In this document: positions 9,001 to 13,925 of the stretch, piece after piece
Position numbering within the stretch: position 1 is the first letter of the stretch
How the letters are laid out: every line of letters starts with the position of its first letter
Source of the DNA: an uncultured Bacteroidales bacterium
Lineage (GTDB): Bacteria > Bacteroidota > Bacteroidia > Bacteroidales > SZUA-534
Length of the DNA: 64,000 bases
Direction: 5' to 3'
NCBI GenBank assembly: GCA_902790595.1
Contig: CADASL010000008.1
Coordinates: 1-64,000, forward strand
Position numbers and translations under genes: made by a program
Notes under the pieces: generated by a model
Seen by the model: the letters and a program-made list of their open reading frames with translations, nothing else
Told to the model about the DNA's origin: nothing
Databases searched by the model: none

Positions 9001-11811
9001 ACCGAGAATGTCACCGATATGACCCAAATGTTTCAGGGTTGCGGATTCACCACTCTCGATTTGAGCAGCTTCAACACAAGCAAAGTTACCAATATGCTTG
9101 CAATGTTCCGCAGATGTGCCAGCTTAACTAAAGTCATATTTGGTGGCAAATTCACAACCGAGAATGTGGAAAATATGTCTGCTATGTTTAGCGATGACAC
9201 AAAATTGGATACACTCGATTTGAGCAGTTTCAACACAGAGAAAGTTACCAATATGAGCAATATGTTCGGCGGTTGTTTTAGCCTTACCACCATCTATACG
9301 GCAAGCAACGCAGATTGGTCGAATACATCTGCAACTTCAGAAAATATGTTCAGTAGCTGCACGGAACTTGTAGGCGGCAACGGCACCACATTCAATAGCA
9401 GTGCCATTGATGCCACCCGCGCCCGCGTTGACGGCCTGAACGGGCAGCCGGGATATTTCACCGCGAAGCCCATTAGCTACTACATCATCCCGGGTTTGGA
9501 CGATTACACCGGCCATACCGGCCTTACAGCCGAGCAGGCTCTGCCAAACATCGATTCAGCACTTGCAAGAATTAGCGGAGAAGGTTTGGGTGGCACCCCA
9601 TACTTTCTCAAAATTAGCGGTGGCCTCACTGGCCAGTTTGCCATTGGCGATTCGCTCAACGGCAAGGCGAGGCGGATTGTGCTTGAGGGCGTTACCGGCA
9701 ATACAGTCGACAGCCTCTATGGCGACAACGCAGGCTCAGTGCTCACCATTGCCACCACGGTGCCGGTCGAAATCCATAACCTGAAAATCACCGGCGGAAA
9801 TGCAGCCAGCGGTGCTGGTGTTTATGTTGACAATGGCGATGTAACCATTGGCAGCGGAACGTTGATTGCCAATAATAAGGCAGTTGGAACGAGCGGTGGC
9901 AATGCTAAGGGCGGTGGTATTTATGTTGGCGGAGGTTCTGTCAGAATGGCCGACGGCATAATCAGTGGTAATCAAACTGCTGCAACTGCTGCTGTCAACA
10001 ATTGTGGTGCTGGTGTTTATATTAATGAAGGCGGTTCATTCACTATGGATGGAGGCGCAATAATTGACAATACAGCTAAAGGAGCCGCAGGTGTTGGGGG
10101 ATTAGGCGGCGGTGTTTTTGTTTCTACAGGATCAACGTTCAGAATGAATGCCGGAACAATCAGTGGCAATAATGTTGAAAAAGGCATAATGTCTAGCGGA
10201 ACTGAAGGCAAAGGCGTAGGTGTTTATGTTGTGAGCAATGGCACCTTTATTATGAACGGTACGGCGCAGATTGCCAGCAATAACGATGTTTATCTGCGCG
10301 AAAGTTCGGTTATCACCATTGCCGGCGTACTCGATAATATGTATGTGGGCACCATCACCCCGCAGAGCTACCCTGAGAGCTACTCAACGGAGCTTTCGGT
10401 ATTTGCTTTTGCCGACGGCGTTGACGGCAATCAGGGCGTCAAGTTCAAAGTGACACCCGAGCAGCGCGGTGGCAAAACATACTACTGGTACACCAATGGT
10501 GGAGGTAAGATTAGCAAAGACCAGTGCCGCATCAATGTGCCAAACGATGCCGCCCACCCGTATGTTCTCACTTACGACCCGGACTATAAAATTTCTTCTG
10601 CATCTGCTGGTCACCCCGAGGTTTTTATCGCTAAAAATATTACAGGCGTAACAAACTCCCTTAGCTACTACGTAACTTTAGACGGCTTCAAGCGTATTTC
10701 GCCAGAATATAACAACAGTATTAATATTGCCAACAATAACTCAGGCGTAAAGTTCTACTATCATATCACGCTAGATGGCGATAATACTATCCAAGCCAAT
10801 AACAGAGCCCCCCTTTTTTATGAAGGACCTGGCGATGCCGAATTAATATTCGACGCTACTTCGTCCGCTGGCGGTACCTTCTCTCTCTCGGTAAGCAATA
10901 CCAGCTACAAGGCTTTCAGTCTCGGAAGCGGAGCGGGTAATGTAACCTTCAAGGTTGCCGATGGTTGCACGTTCAGCGGCACAGTTGGCGAAACAACCTA
11001 CAGCGATATTACCGAGTTCTTCAATGCTGCCAAAACAAACTCAAGCGCAAGCTTCACGGTTAAGCGCTGGGCAGTCAGCGAGAACGGCCACCAATATGTT
11101 GATTTAGGCCTTACAAGCGGCACCCTTTGGGCAACAACCAACGTGGGTGCAACAAATCCGCAGGATTACGGCGATTACATTGCTTGGAGCGAGACGGAGC
11201 CGCTCTACGCAACACTAGACCCGCTTACTTGGAGAGCAGACAAGGATACTTCGGGTTATTCGTGGGTAAACTTCCCAACGTCATACACATCGCCAGAAGG
11301 AGCAGCAGCAACTGATGACAATCAAGTATTCACCAAATATAATAGCACCGACGGCAAAACCATCCTCGACCCTGAAGATGATGCCGCCACCGTCAACTGG
11401 GGCAGCGGCTGGGTAACACCAACACCCGCCGAAGCTTGCGAACTTTTAACGGAGTGCTATTGGGTGTGGACAACCAATTACAACGGTACGGGCGTTGCGG
11501 GCAACATTGTTTACAAATCAGTTGACAAGAGTAAGGACAAAGGTAACATGAGCAACCAGAAAGTATCTTCGTGGGAACACGACTCTGGCCATGAATATTC
11601 GCCGGCAACCGACGCGCACATTTTCCTTCCTGTGGGTGGCCGTTTCACTTACAAAAGTATTTCAGATGCATCATCCTACGGTTTCTACATGACGGCTTCA
11701 CCGAGTGGTTCTAACGCACAACTTATGCAAGTTGGGTCAAGCTTAACTCAATATGGTTATGGCTATCCACGCCGTACAGGTTTCCCGGTTCGTCCGGTGA
11801 AGAGGCCATAG
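1..11811 (+). CDS. Giant mosaic BspA-like surface protein (5' end outside window)
   Basis: The frame is open from base 1 with no stop, so the start lies upstream; about 3,936 residues are visible. Domains in order: Listeria/Bacteroides (InlB B-type, Flg_new) repeats at about 1-110, 298-489 and 706-927, with a divergent InlB repeat at 490-705; a Gly-rich right-handed beta-helix at about 930-2210; a DUF6273-like region at about 2220-3030; InlB repeat; a sulfatase-modifying-factor (SUMF1/FGE-like) domain at about 3240-4035 with GYRLPTEAEWEY and MSGNVYELCWDW; InlB repeat; eight BspA/DUF285 modules at 4255-9462; a second beta-helix at 9470-11040; and a C-terminal domain of the YVDLGL...NVGA type, related to FISUMP/DUF1566, at about 11060-11811. 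It ends in PVRPVKRP with no recognisable T9SS sorting domain. The composition indicates a cell-surface adhesin or scaffold; the ligand is unknown. The SUMF1 part may be only a fold, because catalysis cannot be judged by eye. Confidence 0.93.
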   Translation, partial: FADKANLYVKDNADTWILSSTTFYAKWTANTNTPYSVVVYKQKVDGSGYDAETLQMAGTTDTEVNYEEKFTGFTLNPAEPVTISGDGDTQLEVYYLRNSYKLTWDANGGKFESGKADSVATVAYGANVEMPKTAPKKTGYTFKGWSDTLTTMPAENTTLTAVWAINKYTVTTPDAYNGTVTGAGTYDYGTQVTITATPDAHYQFVSWNGNIELGGPTASFTVTKDTTLEATFEPIMYALSWNANGGSDLTGSYTIGRLPFGESISAPDAPTRAGYQFLGWATTADATEAVTVPATMPDTDVTYYAVWKLLTTLYVASEAGSPALGTADKPFGSIADAAAAMNSDTANYTIRISGKIAGTQKLANTLNGRAKSITLCGLTGNTADSLYGNNAGTVLIDSTTVPVTVKNLKISGGNAVKGGGIIVASGATVTLESEALIGGTAGTAAASSNSACANYAQQGGGVYSEGTLILKNGSAVIYNYSDNGGGIFSNGGSLTIEDGAKVNLNGGGGIVLNGSAFAMTGGEVCNNNSSNGAGGIYILGTCPDVMTISGGTISGNSVGSDGGSGGIYYTGGKTLSISGTAVISGNHSVYEGGGIRNSSGLLALSGGTISGNYSEIAGRSGGGIAAIGSGYITISDSAYIPSGATINGTFKTGLGCNDVLQNWGSITVVGAITPSAACSNGIVANITPRNYVNGNQLLLLADTVTTTTLAAEVAKFRVSDTDTTDLTAWYIDAEGKLQSAEFTGTGYSKTGSTVQFGDWPQTIKAADVTVNERVALQRGYLTYYLGSDGAWYVKEAENAFSSDSHYKYSNGVQPAQGGTRYQYFKVEPIKWDIRTNNYSGAKMMLAQQMLTGNIPYYVQTESRTIDGTTVNANNYKYSTVRAYLNGSYEEGDTQPQTYNGQGFFQTAFTPALQAQILTTNVDDTLSDKLFLLNNDEASGAKSTTDYGKATNVYISANYKPNGSWMLRSPSGTTNMYIVDISLVGWGDGHTKAVNSTQYGVVPALCLEADFEVNFVTNCDTDVAKQMVERGAFATEPAITREDYTLLGWYGDEACTEAFDFAGAIIRDTTLYAKWRQDFVEVGGTHFDSTAVEGSSVFISGREFAIQNLVAGTHEVTQAEYEAVMGVNPSHFNGTEGLEPSDGEVQAYRPVETVSWYDAIVYCNRRSQAEGLTACYKINGDTATANWGEVPTSNNDTWNAVTCDFEANGYRLPTEAEWEYLARGGNLTNSGQTTYSGSNSVDSVAWYTSNSNGKTHEVMKKKANALGLYDMSGNVYELCWDWSGTITSGTAATGALPGSTCRVHRGGSCDHSSAGQATFCAVSYHSWKSPYAGDHISGFRVVRTNVSATTHTVSINAMNGSAIASQTVWKGYILSKPATPTREGYTFDGWYGDEDYNHSFDFAGAIIRDTTIYANWKQNYAKVGGELYFDLESTISAISQIYKNDTIELYSAVTAADLGKADEPNTIINAIKYIQSLIDVTLVVPEGANIVLEGDDCKDMFQNCSKLVSADLRGLNTSNVNDMSSMFVNCTGLTTLDVSSFNTENVTNMYCMFLDCSSLVSLNLSSFNTEKVSNIDAMFHGCSSLTTIYAARGANWATSSELQSMLMFESCTNLKGGNGTTYSVATATYARIDGLDGQPGYFTEPYAMVGGRGYISKETTIAAIGNAKTNDTIDVLLTGAVSATDLGNAITSGTICYAIKNCPAYINLVVPEDANIILGSDCSYMFNNCPKLLSANLRGFNTAGVSNMSNMFSECGRLQTIDVSSFNVQNVTNMNQMFRNSSSLATIYAAPDADWSGVASATAMFSHNAALKGGCGSRTDRGDATYARIDGLNGQPGIFTRVRLPGELYASVDGVLYDDKASTIAAISSSTADTIKVVIYSGVTGADLGKKATTGSIIATLPNCKGSIRPTLLTVDKDANILLCGDCSAMFSGTAIMEADLRGLNTTGVTNMSSMFANCLYLTTLNLGSFNTENVTDMSEMFSGCSSLNTIYVAKGADWSGVETSTAMFLGCSNKLKGGSGTAFNSKKIDAEYAKVDGLDGQPGYFTRVKLPGELYASVDGVLYDDLASTIAAINNSTADTIKVVVYSGVNAKDLGNASKGAEGTTIYSAIPNVKARKASLIVDKDADILLGSDCSGMFSGKSSLVYADLRGLNTRYVTNMSRMFYSCTNLSSLDLSSFNTENVTDMSEMFRSCARLSKIYVADGADWSGVATSTNMFSSCSNLIGNNGTRFSSDTTDARYARVDKAGQPGYFSTVYARVGGVAYPDMSTTEMAILDATDTTEIELTSLVTADDLGKAGTSRGLIHAIKVNSKANARFRLVVPEDANIELRDDGCIIMFSGCGKLISADLRGFNTSNVTSMHVMFQQCTALTTLDLSSFNTEKVTDMSSMFEDCSSLTTIYTAANADWSGVQTATTMFSGCTSLKGGNGSPFNSNKIDAEYAKVDGLDGQPGYFTRVKLPGELFASVDGVLYDDLASTIAAINNSTADTIEVVIYSGVTAVDLGKAATAGTIIYAIANSPAYINLVVPEDANIILGSDCQRMFYQCRKLVSANLRGFNTENVTDMSYMFSSCSALKTVDVSSFNVQNVTNMDYMFQNSTELTNIYAAADADWSGVASSAGMFLHNAHLNGGNGTIAHSGENATYARIDGLDGQPGYFTRVRMPGELYAMVDSVLCDDLASTIAAIESSTADTTEVVIYSGVTATDLFTRKPVNIISSLKGTKGDARKARLIVDKDANIVLGADCSHLFNASQILVLADLRGLNTSAVTNMSYMFSGCLKLSSLDLSSFNTENVTDMSYMFSASMELTSLDLSSFNTENVTDMSSMFYNSKKLTTIYAANGANWGASDKLLNSTDMFRYCTKLVGGNGTQCDGSNNIDSTRARIDGVDGQPGYFTRVRMPGELYAMVDGTLYDDLASTIAAINTSTAETTEVVLYSGVTGADLGKGGTNASSTGIISAIINTSASKISLVVPEEANIELKSDCSLLFYGCSKLVSADLRGLNTENVTDMTQMFQGCGFTTLDLSSFNTSKVTNMLAMFRRCASLTKVIFGGKFTTENVENMSAMFSDDTKLDTLDLSSFNTEKVTNMSNMFGGCFSLTTIYTASNADWSNTSATSENMFSSCTELVGGNGTTFNSSAIDATRARVDGLNGQPGYFTAKPISYYIIPGLDDYTGHTGLTAEQALPNIDSALARISGEGLGGTPYFLKISGGLTGQFAIGDSLNGKARRIVLEGVTGNTVDSLYGDNAGSVLTIATTVPVEIHNLKITGGNAASGAGVYVDNGDVTIGSGTLIANNKAVGTSGGNAKGGGIYVGGGSVRMADGIISGNQTAATAAVNNCGAGVYINEGGSFTMDGGAIIDNTAKGAAGVGGLGGGVFVSTGSTFRMNAGTISGNNVEKGIMSSGTEGKGVGVYVVSNGTFIMNGTAQIASNNDVYLRESSVITIAGVLDNMYVGTITPQSYPESYSTELSVFAFADGVDGNQGVKFKVTPEQRGGKTYYWYTNGGGKISKDQCRINVPNDAAHPYVLTYDPDYKISSASAGHPEVFIAKNITGVTNSLSYYVTLDGFKRISPEYNNSINIANNNSGVKFYYHITLDGDNTIQANNRAPLFYEGPGDAELIFDATSSAGGTFSLSVSNTSYKAFSLGSGAGNVTFKVADGCTFSGTVGETTYSDITEFFNAAKTNSSASFTVKRWAVSENGHQYVDLGLTSGTLWATTNVGATNPQDYGDYIAWSETEPLYATLDPLTWRADKDTSGYSWVNFPTSYTSPEGAAATDDNQVFTKYNSTDGKTILDPEDDAATVNWGSGWVTPTPAEACELLTECYWVWTTNYNGTGVAGNIVYKSVDKSKDKGNMSNQKVSSWEHDSGHEYSPATDAHIFLPVGGRFTYKSISDASSYGFYMTASPSGSNAQLMQVGSSLTQYGYGYPRRTGFPVRPVKRP
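4255..9462 (+). repeat. Eight in-frame BspA-type (DUF285) modules of about 600-760 bp
   Basis: Modules start at 4255, 4933, 5542, 6163, 6766, 7387, 7996 and 8704 and end near 9462. Each opens with a segment like YASVDGVLYDDLASTIAAI, continues through a DxxxMFxxC region and one to three copies of the LDLSSFNTENVTDMSSMF type motif, and closes with DGLDGQPGYFT. The linker RVxLPGELYA joins modules 2 to 8. The modules differ in how many central repeats they hold (708 and 759 bp for the last two, against about 610). Sequence between neighbours is so alike at DNA level that unequal crossing-over or gene conversion is likely. Confidence 0.9.
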
Positions 11812-11849
11812 TGCAGGCAGAAGTTTTGTTGCTTTGAAAAACGAAAATA

Positions 11850-11881
11850 GCCTCCGGGGTTGGTGCCTTGGGGGCTTTTTT
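11850..11881 (+). terminator. Rho-independent terminator of the giant surface gene
   Basis: GCCTCC at 11850-11855 pairs with GGGGGC at 11870-11875 (one G-U pair), followed by six T. It lies about 40 bp after the stop codon of the giant gene. Confidence 0.7.
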
Positions 11882-11886
11882 GTTTT

Positions 11887-11975
11887 TTGGGGGGGGCGGC
11901 TGGGGCAAGGCTGGGCGTTTTTTTTTGCAGGGCGGCTGGGGCGGTTCTTCTGCGGGGCGGGGCGCAAGGCGGGCG
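11887..11975 (+). other. G-rich spacer, possible G-quadruplex
   Basis: The + strand carries a run of eight G (11889-11896), then GGGG and GGG groups separated by short loops, with GGCGGCTGGGGC occurring twice. Nearly all long G runs are on one strand. Such spacing can form a G-quadruplex in DNA or RNA. The tract sits between the terminator of the giant gene and the REP-like hairpins. No gene is supported here. Confidence 0.45.
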
Positions 11976-11976
11976 G

Positions 11977-11994
11977 GGCGACGAGTACGTCGCC
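11977..11994. repeat. REP-like hairpin 1
   Basis: A perfect palindrome with GGCGACG (11977-11983), loop AGTA and CGTCGCC (11988-11994). It shares its GCGACG/CGTCGC stem with the hairpin 49 bp downstream. Both lie just ahead of a REP-associated transposase gene, the usual place for REP targets. Confidence 0.6.
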
Positions 11995-12042
11995 TTCCGT
12001 ACAGGCGGGGCAGCAGTTCGTTTCTGAGCCATTGTCCAGTTA

Positions 12043-12058
12043 GCGACGTACACGTCGC
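12043..12058. repeat. REP-like hairpin 2
   Basis: GCGACG (12043-12048), loop TACA and CGTCGC (12053-12058) form a perfect six-pair stem, the same stem as hairpin 1. The two hairpins could form a pair of the BIME type. It lies about 45 bp upstream of the RAYT promoter box. Confidence 0.6.
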
Positions 12059-12102
12059 AGCACCACACGATGCAGCACCAGCACAACAAACCGCAAAAAA
12101 GC

Positions 12103-12110
12103 TAACTTTG
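12103..12110 (+). promoter_or_regulatory. Bacteroidetes -7 box of the RAYT gene
   Basis: TAACTTTG matches TAnnTTTG. A clear TTG -33 box at the right distance is not visible. Its spacing puts the transcription start at or within a few bases of the ATG at 12115, so the RAYT mRNA may be leaderless or nearly so. Confidence 0.45.
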
Positions 12111-12114
12111 CATT

Positions 12115-13221
12115 ATGAGCGAAGAAAAACCACAGAAATACAACGACAAGCGCCCCTTGCCACGGCAGCACAGGCGATGCCCAAAGGTTGACTATCACGG
12201 GCGCCGCATTTATATGGTTACCCTTTGCACCGAGGGGCGCCATCCGTTGCTTGGCGAGCTCATTGGTGGCAGCCCCGAGACGGCGGCCGTTGAACCCTCG
12301 CCTCTAGGGTTGCGGGTGGTTCAGTGTTGGAAGAGCATTCCGCTCATTCAAAAACAACTTGCCCAAAAGAAAGCTGAAACAACTGGTCAGCCCTGCCGGC
12401 GCGAAATATCGCTCATTGATTGCCAGCTTATGCCTGACCATTTCCACGGTATTCTTTTTGTGCATAGTGAGATGGACATTTCGCTTGGCGATGTTATCAG
12501 AGGCTTTATGACAGGGTGCACAAAGGCCTTTCGCGAGTTGCAGGTCAGCCCGACAGAAGAGCGGCGGCCGCTTTGGGAGAAGGGTTTCCACGACCGGGTA
12601 CTGAGTCACAGCGGCCAGCTCCAAAATATGATAAACTACGTTCGCGACAACCCGCGTCGGCTGTGGCTGAGGCGGCACAACCCGGAGCTTTTCAGGCTGC
12701 ACCGGCAGACCGAGGTGCGCGGACTGACGTTCACCTCGCTGGGCAACCATTTCCTGCTCGACTGGCCGGTCAGGCAGTTGGTGGAGATGTCGCGCTGCGC
12801 CAGCGAGGAGCAGGTTGAGGAGCGGCTGCAGGAGGTTTTGACAGAGGCCCGCAGCGGGGCGGTGACCTACACGGCGGCCATCAGTCAGGGCGAGAAGCTG
12901 ATTGCCCGCACCTTGCGCGAGCAGTGTTTTCCGCAGGTTGTTCTTCTATGCGATGGCTTTCCGGCCGCCGATTCGCCCGAGGCGCGCTATTTCAAGCCCG
13001 GCGGCCCCTATTTCGAGGCTTGCGCCGACGGGCGGATGCTGCTTTTGGAGCCGTCGGAGGCGGTGTTTCAGACGCCGGCCATTGTTGAGGCCACCAACCG
13101 TGCGCTCCTTCAGAAATCGGAGGCCCGCCACACCAGTTATTCCGGTCTTGCCGGCGATTCGCAGCGCTACCGTTTTGTGGCGCTGAACCAGATTGGAAGA
13201 TGGCTGGCGGAGGAGAGATGA
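12115..13221 (+). CDS. REP-associated tyrosine transposase (RAYT, Y1_Tnp family)
   Basis: 368 residues. The Y1 (IS200-like HUH) transposase core covers roughly residues 20-220: YMVTLCTEGR near the start, the metal-binding HxH in MPDHFHGIL (about residues 104-112), and the candidate catalytic tyrosine in NYVRDNPRR (about 173). RAYTs are single-copy, domesticated relatives of IS200/IS605 transposases that process REP hairpins. Two REP-like hairpins lie directly upstream, which fits. The protein carries about 140 extra C-terminal residues (from about 225) beyond the transposase core; their function is not recognised. No terminal inverted repeats or partner TnpB are seen, so this is probably not an autonomous insertion sequence. 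Confidence 0.88.
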   Translation: MSEEKPQKYNDKRPLPRQHRRCPKVDYHGRRIYMVTLCTEGRHPLLGELIGGSPETAAVEPSPLGLRVVQCWKSIPLIQKQLAQKKAETTGQPCRREISLIDCQLMPDHFHGILFVHSEMDISLGDVIRGFMTGCTKAFRELQVSPTEERRPLWEKGFHDRVLSHSGQLQNMINYVRDNPRRLWLRRHNPELFRLHRQTEVRGLTFTSLGNHFLLDWPVRQLVEMSRCASEEQVEERLQEVLTEARSGAVTYTAAISQGEKLIARTLREQCFPQVVLLCDGFPAADSPEARYFKPGGPYFEACADGRMLLLEPSEAVFQTPAIVEATNRALLQKSEARHTSYSGLAGDSQRYRFVALNQIGRWLAEER

Positions 13222-13279
13222 GAAGAAACATTGCACCCGCACTTATTTATTAATCTGTTGAAAACAAATTGTTAAATAA

Positions 13280-13310
13280 TTTGCCATTCAATCAATAATG
13301 TATATATTTG
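13280..13310 (+). promoter_or_regulatory. Bacteroidetes sigma-ABfr-type promoter
   Basis: TTTG at 13280-13283, a 19-bp spacer and TATATTTG at 13303-13310 fit the TTTG-N19-TAnnTTTG consensus exactly. It would drive the secreted protein gene at 13346 with a leader of about 30 nt. Confidence 0.75.
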
Positions 13311-13345
13311 CGTTTTGAAAAAAGATTAATTCAAAAATTAATTCT

Positions 13346-13831
13346 ATGAAAAGAAAATTAACCATTGCGGCTTTACTGATTGTTTCAGTACCCGCATTCT
13401 CGCAGTTCAAACAGAGCGAGGTTGTAGCATCAGCCGGTGGATTTGAGGCCAATGCCAATTTTTCGGTGAGCTATACCATTGGTGAGCCGGTAGCCGGAAC
13501 ACTCAAGGCTGGTGATTTGATTGTTGTGCAAGGTTTCCAGCAGGGTTATGCTGTTAAGCAGGATGTTAGTGTTGCCGATGAGTGGGCCAACAATGTTACT
13601 ATCTACCCGAACCCGGTCAGCAAAACACTCTATGTGGCTATGGACGAGGCTCCTGCAGGCGAGTGCCTGGTGCGTTGCTTCGATATGACCGGCCGATTGG
13701 TTGGCGAGAACAACTTCAACGGCGATGTTCGTGTGTCGCTCGATGTTGAGGCTCTGCCGCAGGGAGCATACTTTGTAAAGATTTTTGTTGACGACCGCGC
13801 GGTAGTCAACCGTAAGGTTATGAAGTACTAA
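13346..13831 (+). CDS. Small secreted protein with T9SS type A sorting domain
   Basis: 161 residues. An N-terminal signal peptide (MKRKLTIAALLIVSVPAFSQ) is followed by a short region with SYTIGEPVAGTL and then GFQQGY, a sequence common in Bacteroidetes proteins of this kind. The last 75 or so residues are a typical T9SS C-terminal domain: ITIYPNPV-like motif (VTIYPNPVSKTLYV), GxLVRCFDMTGRLV, and a closing LPQGAYFVKI and KVMKY. The protein is therefore probably exported through the type IX secretion system and attached to the surface. There is almost no cargo, so it may be a minimal T9SS substrate. It is followed 94 bp later by the repeat protein and probably shares its promoter. Confidence 0.85.
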   Translation: MKRKLTIAALLIVSVPAFSQFKQSEVVASAGGFEANANFSVSYTIGEPVAGTLKAGDLIVVQGFQQGYAVKQDVSVADEWANNVTIYPNPVSKTLYVAMDEAPAGECLVRCFDMTGRLVGENNFNGDVRVSLDVEALPQGAYFVKIFVDDRAVVNRKVMKY

Positions 13832-13925
13832 AGCCGGGAGGTCGCAAGTTGGAGTACTTCGCATACGCTTGAGTGTCACCGATTTGTGCGCCTTTGAATT
13901 CGACAATACATAAAAAATAACTTAT

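Noticed and set aside
4255..9462. Regularly spaced repeats considered as a CRISPR array
   Set aside because: The repeats are 600-760 bp long, in frame and coding; no short repeat-spacer pattern exists anywhere in the window.
12115..13221. RAYT considered as a complete IS200/IS605 element
   Set aside because: The protein is longer than IS200 transposases, has no TnpB partner and is flanked on one side by REP-like hairpins, not element ends.
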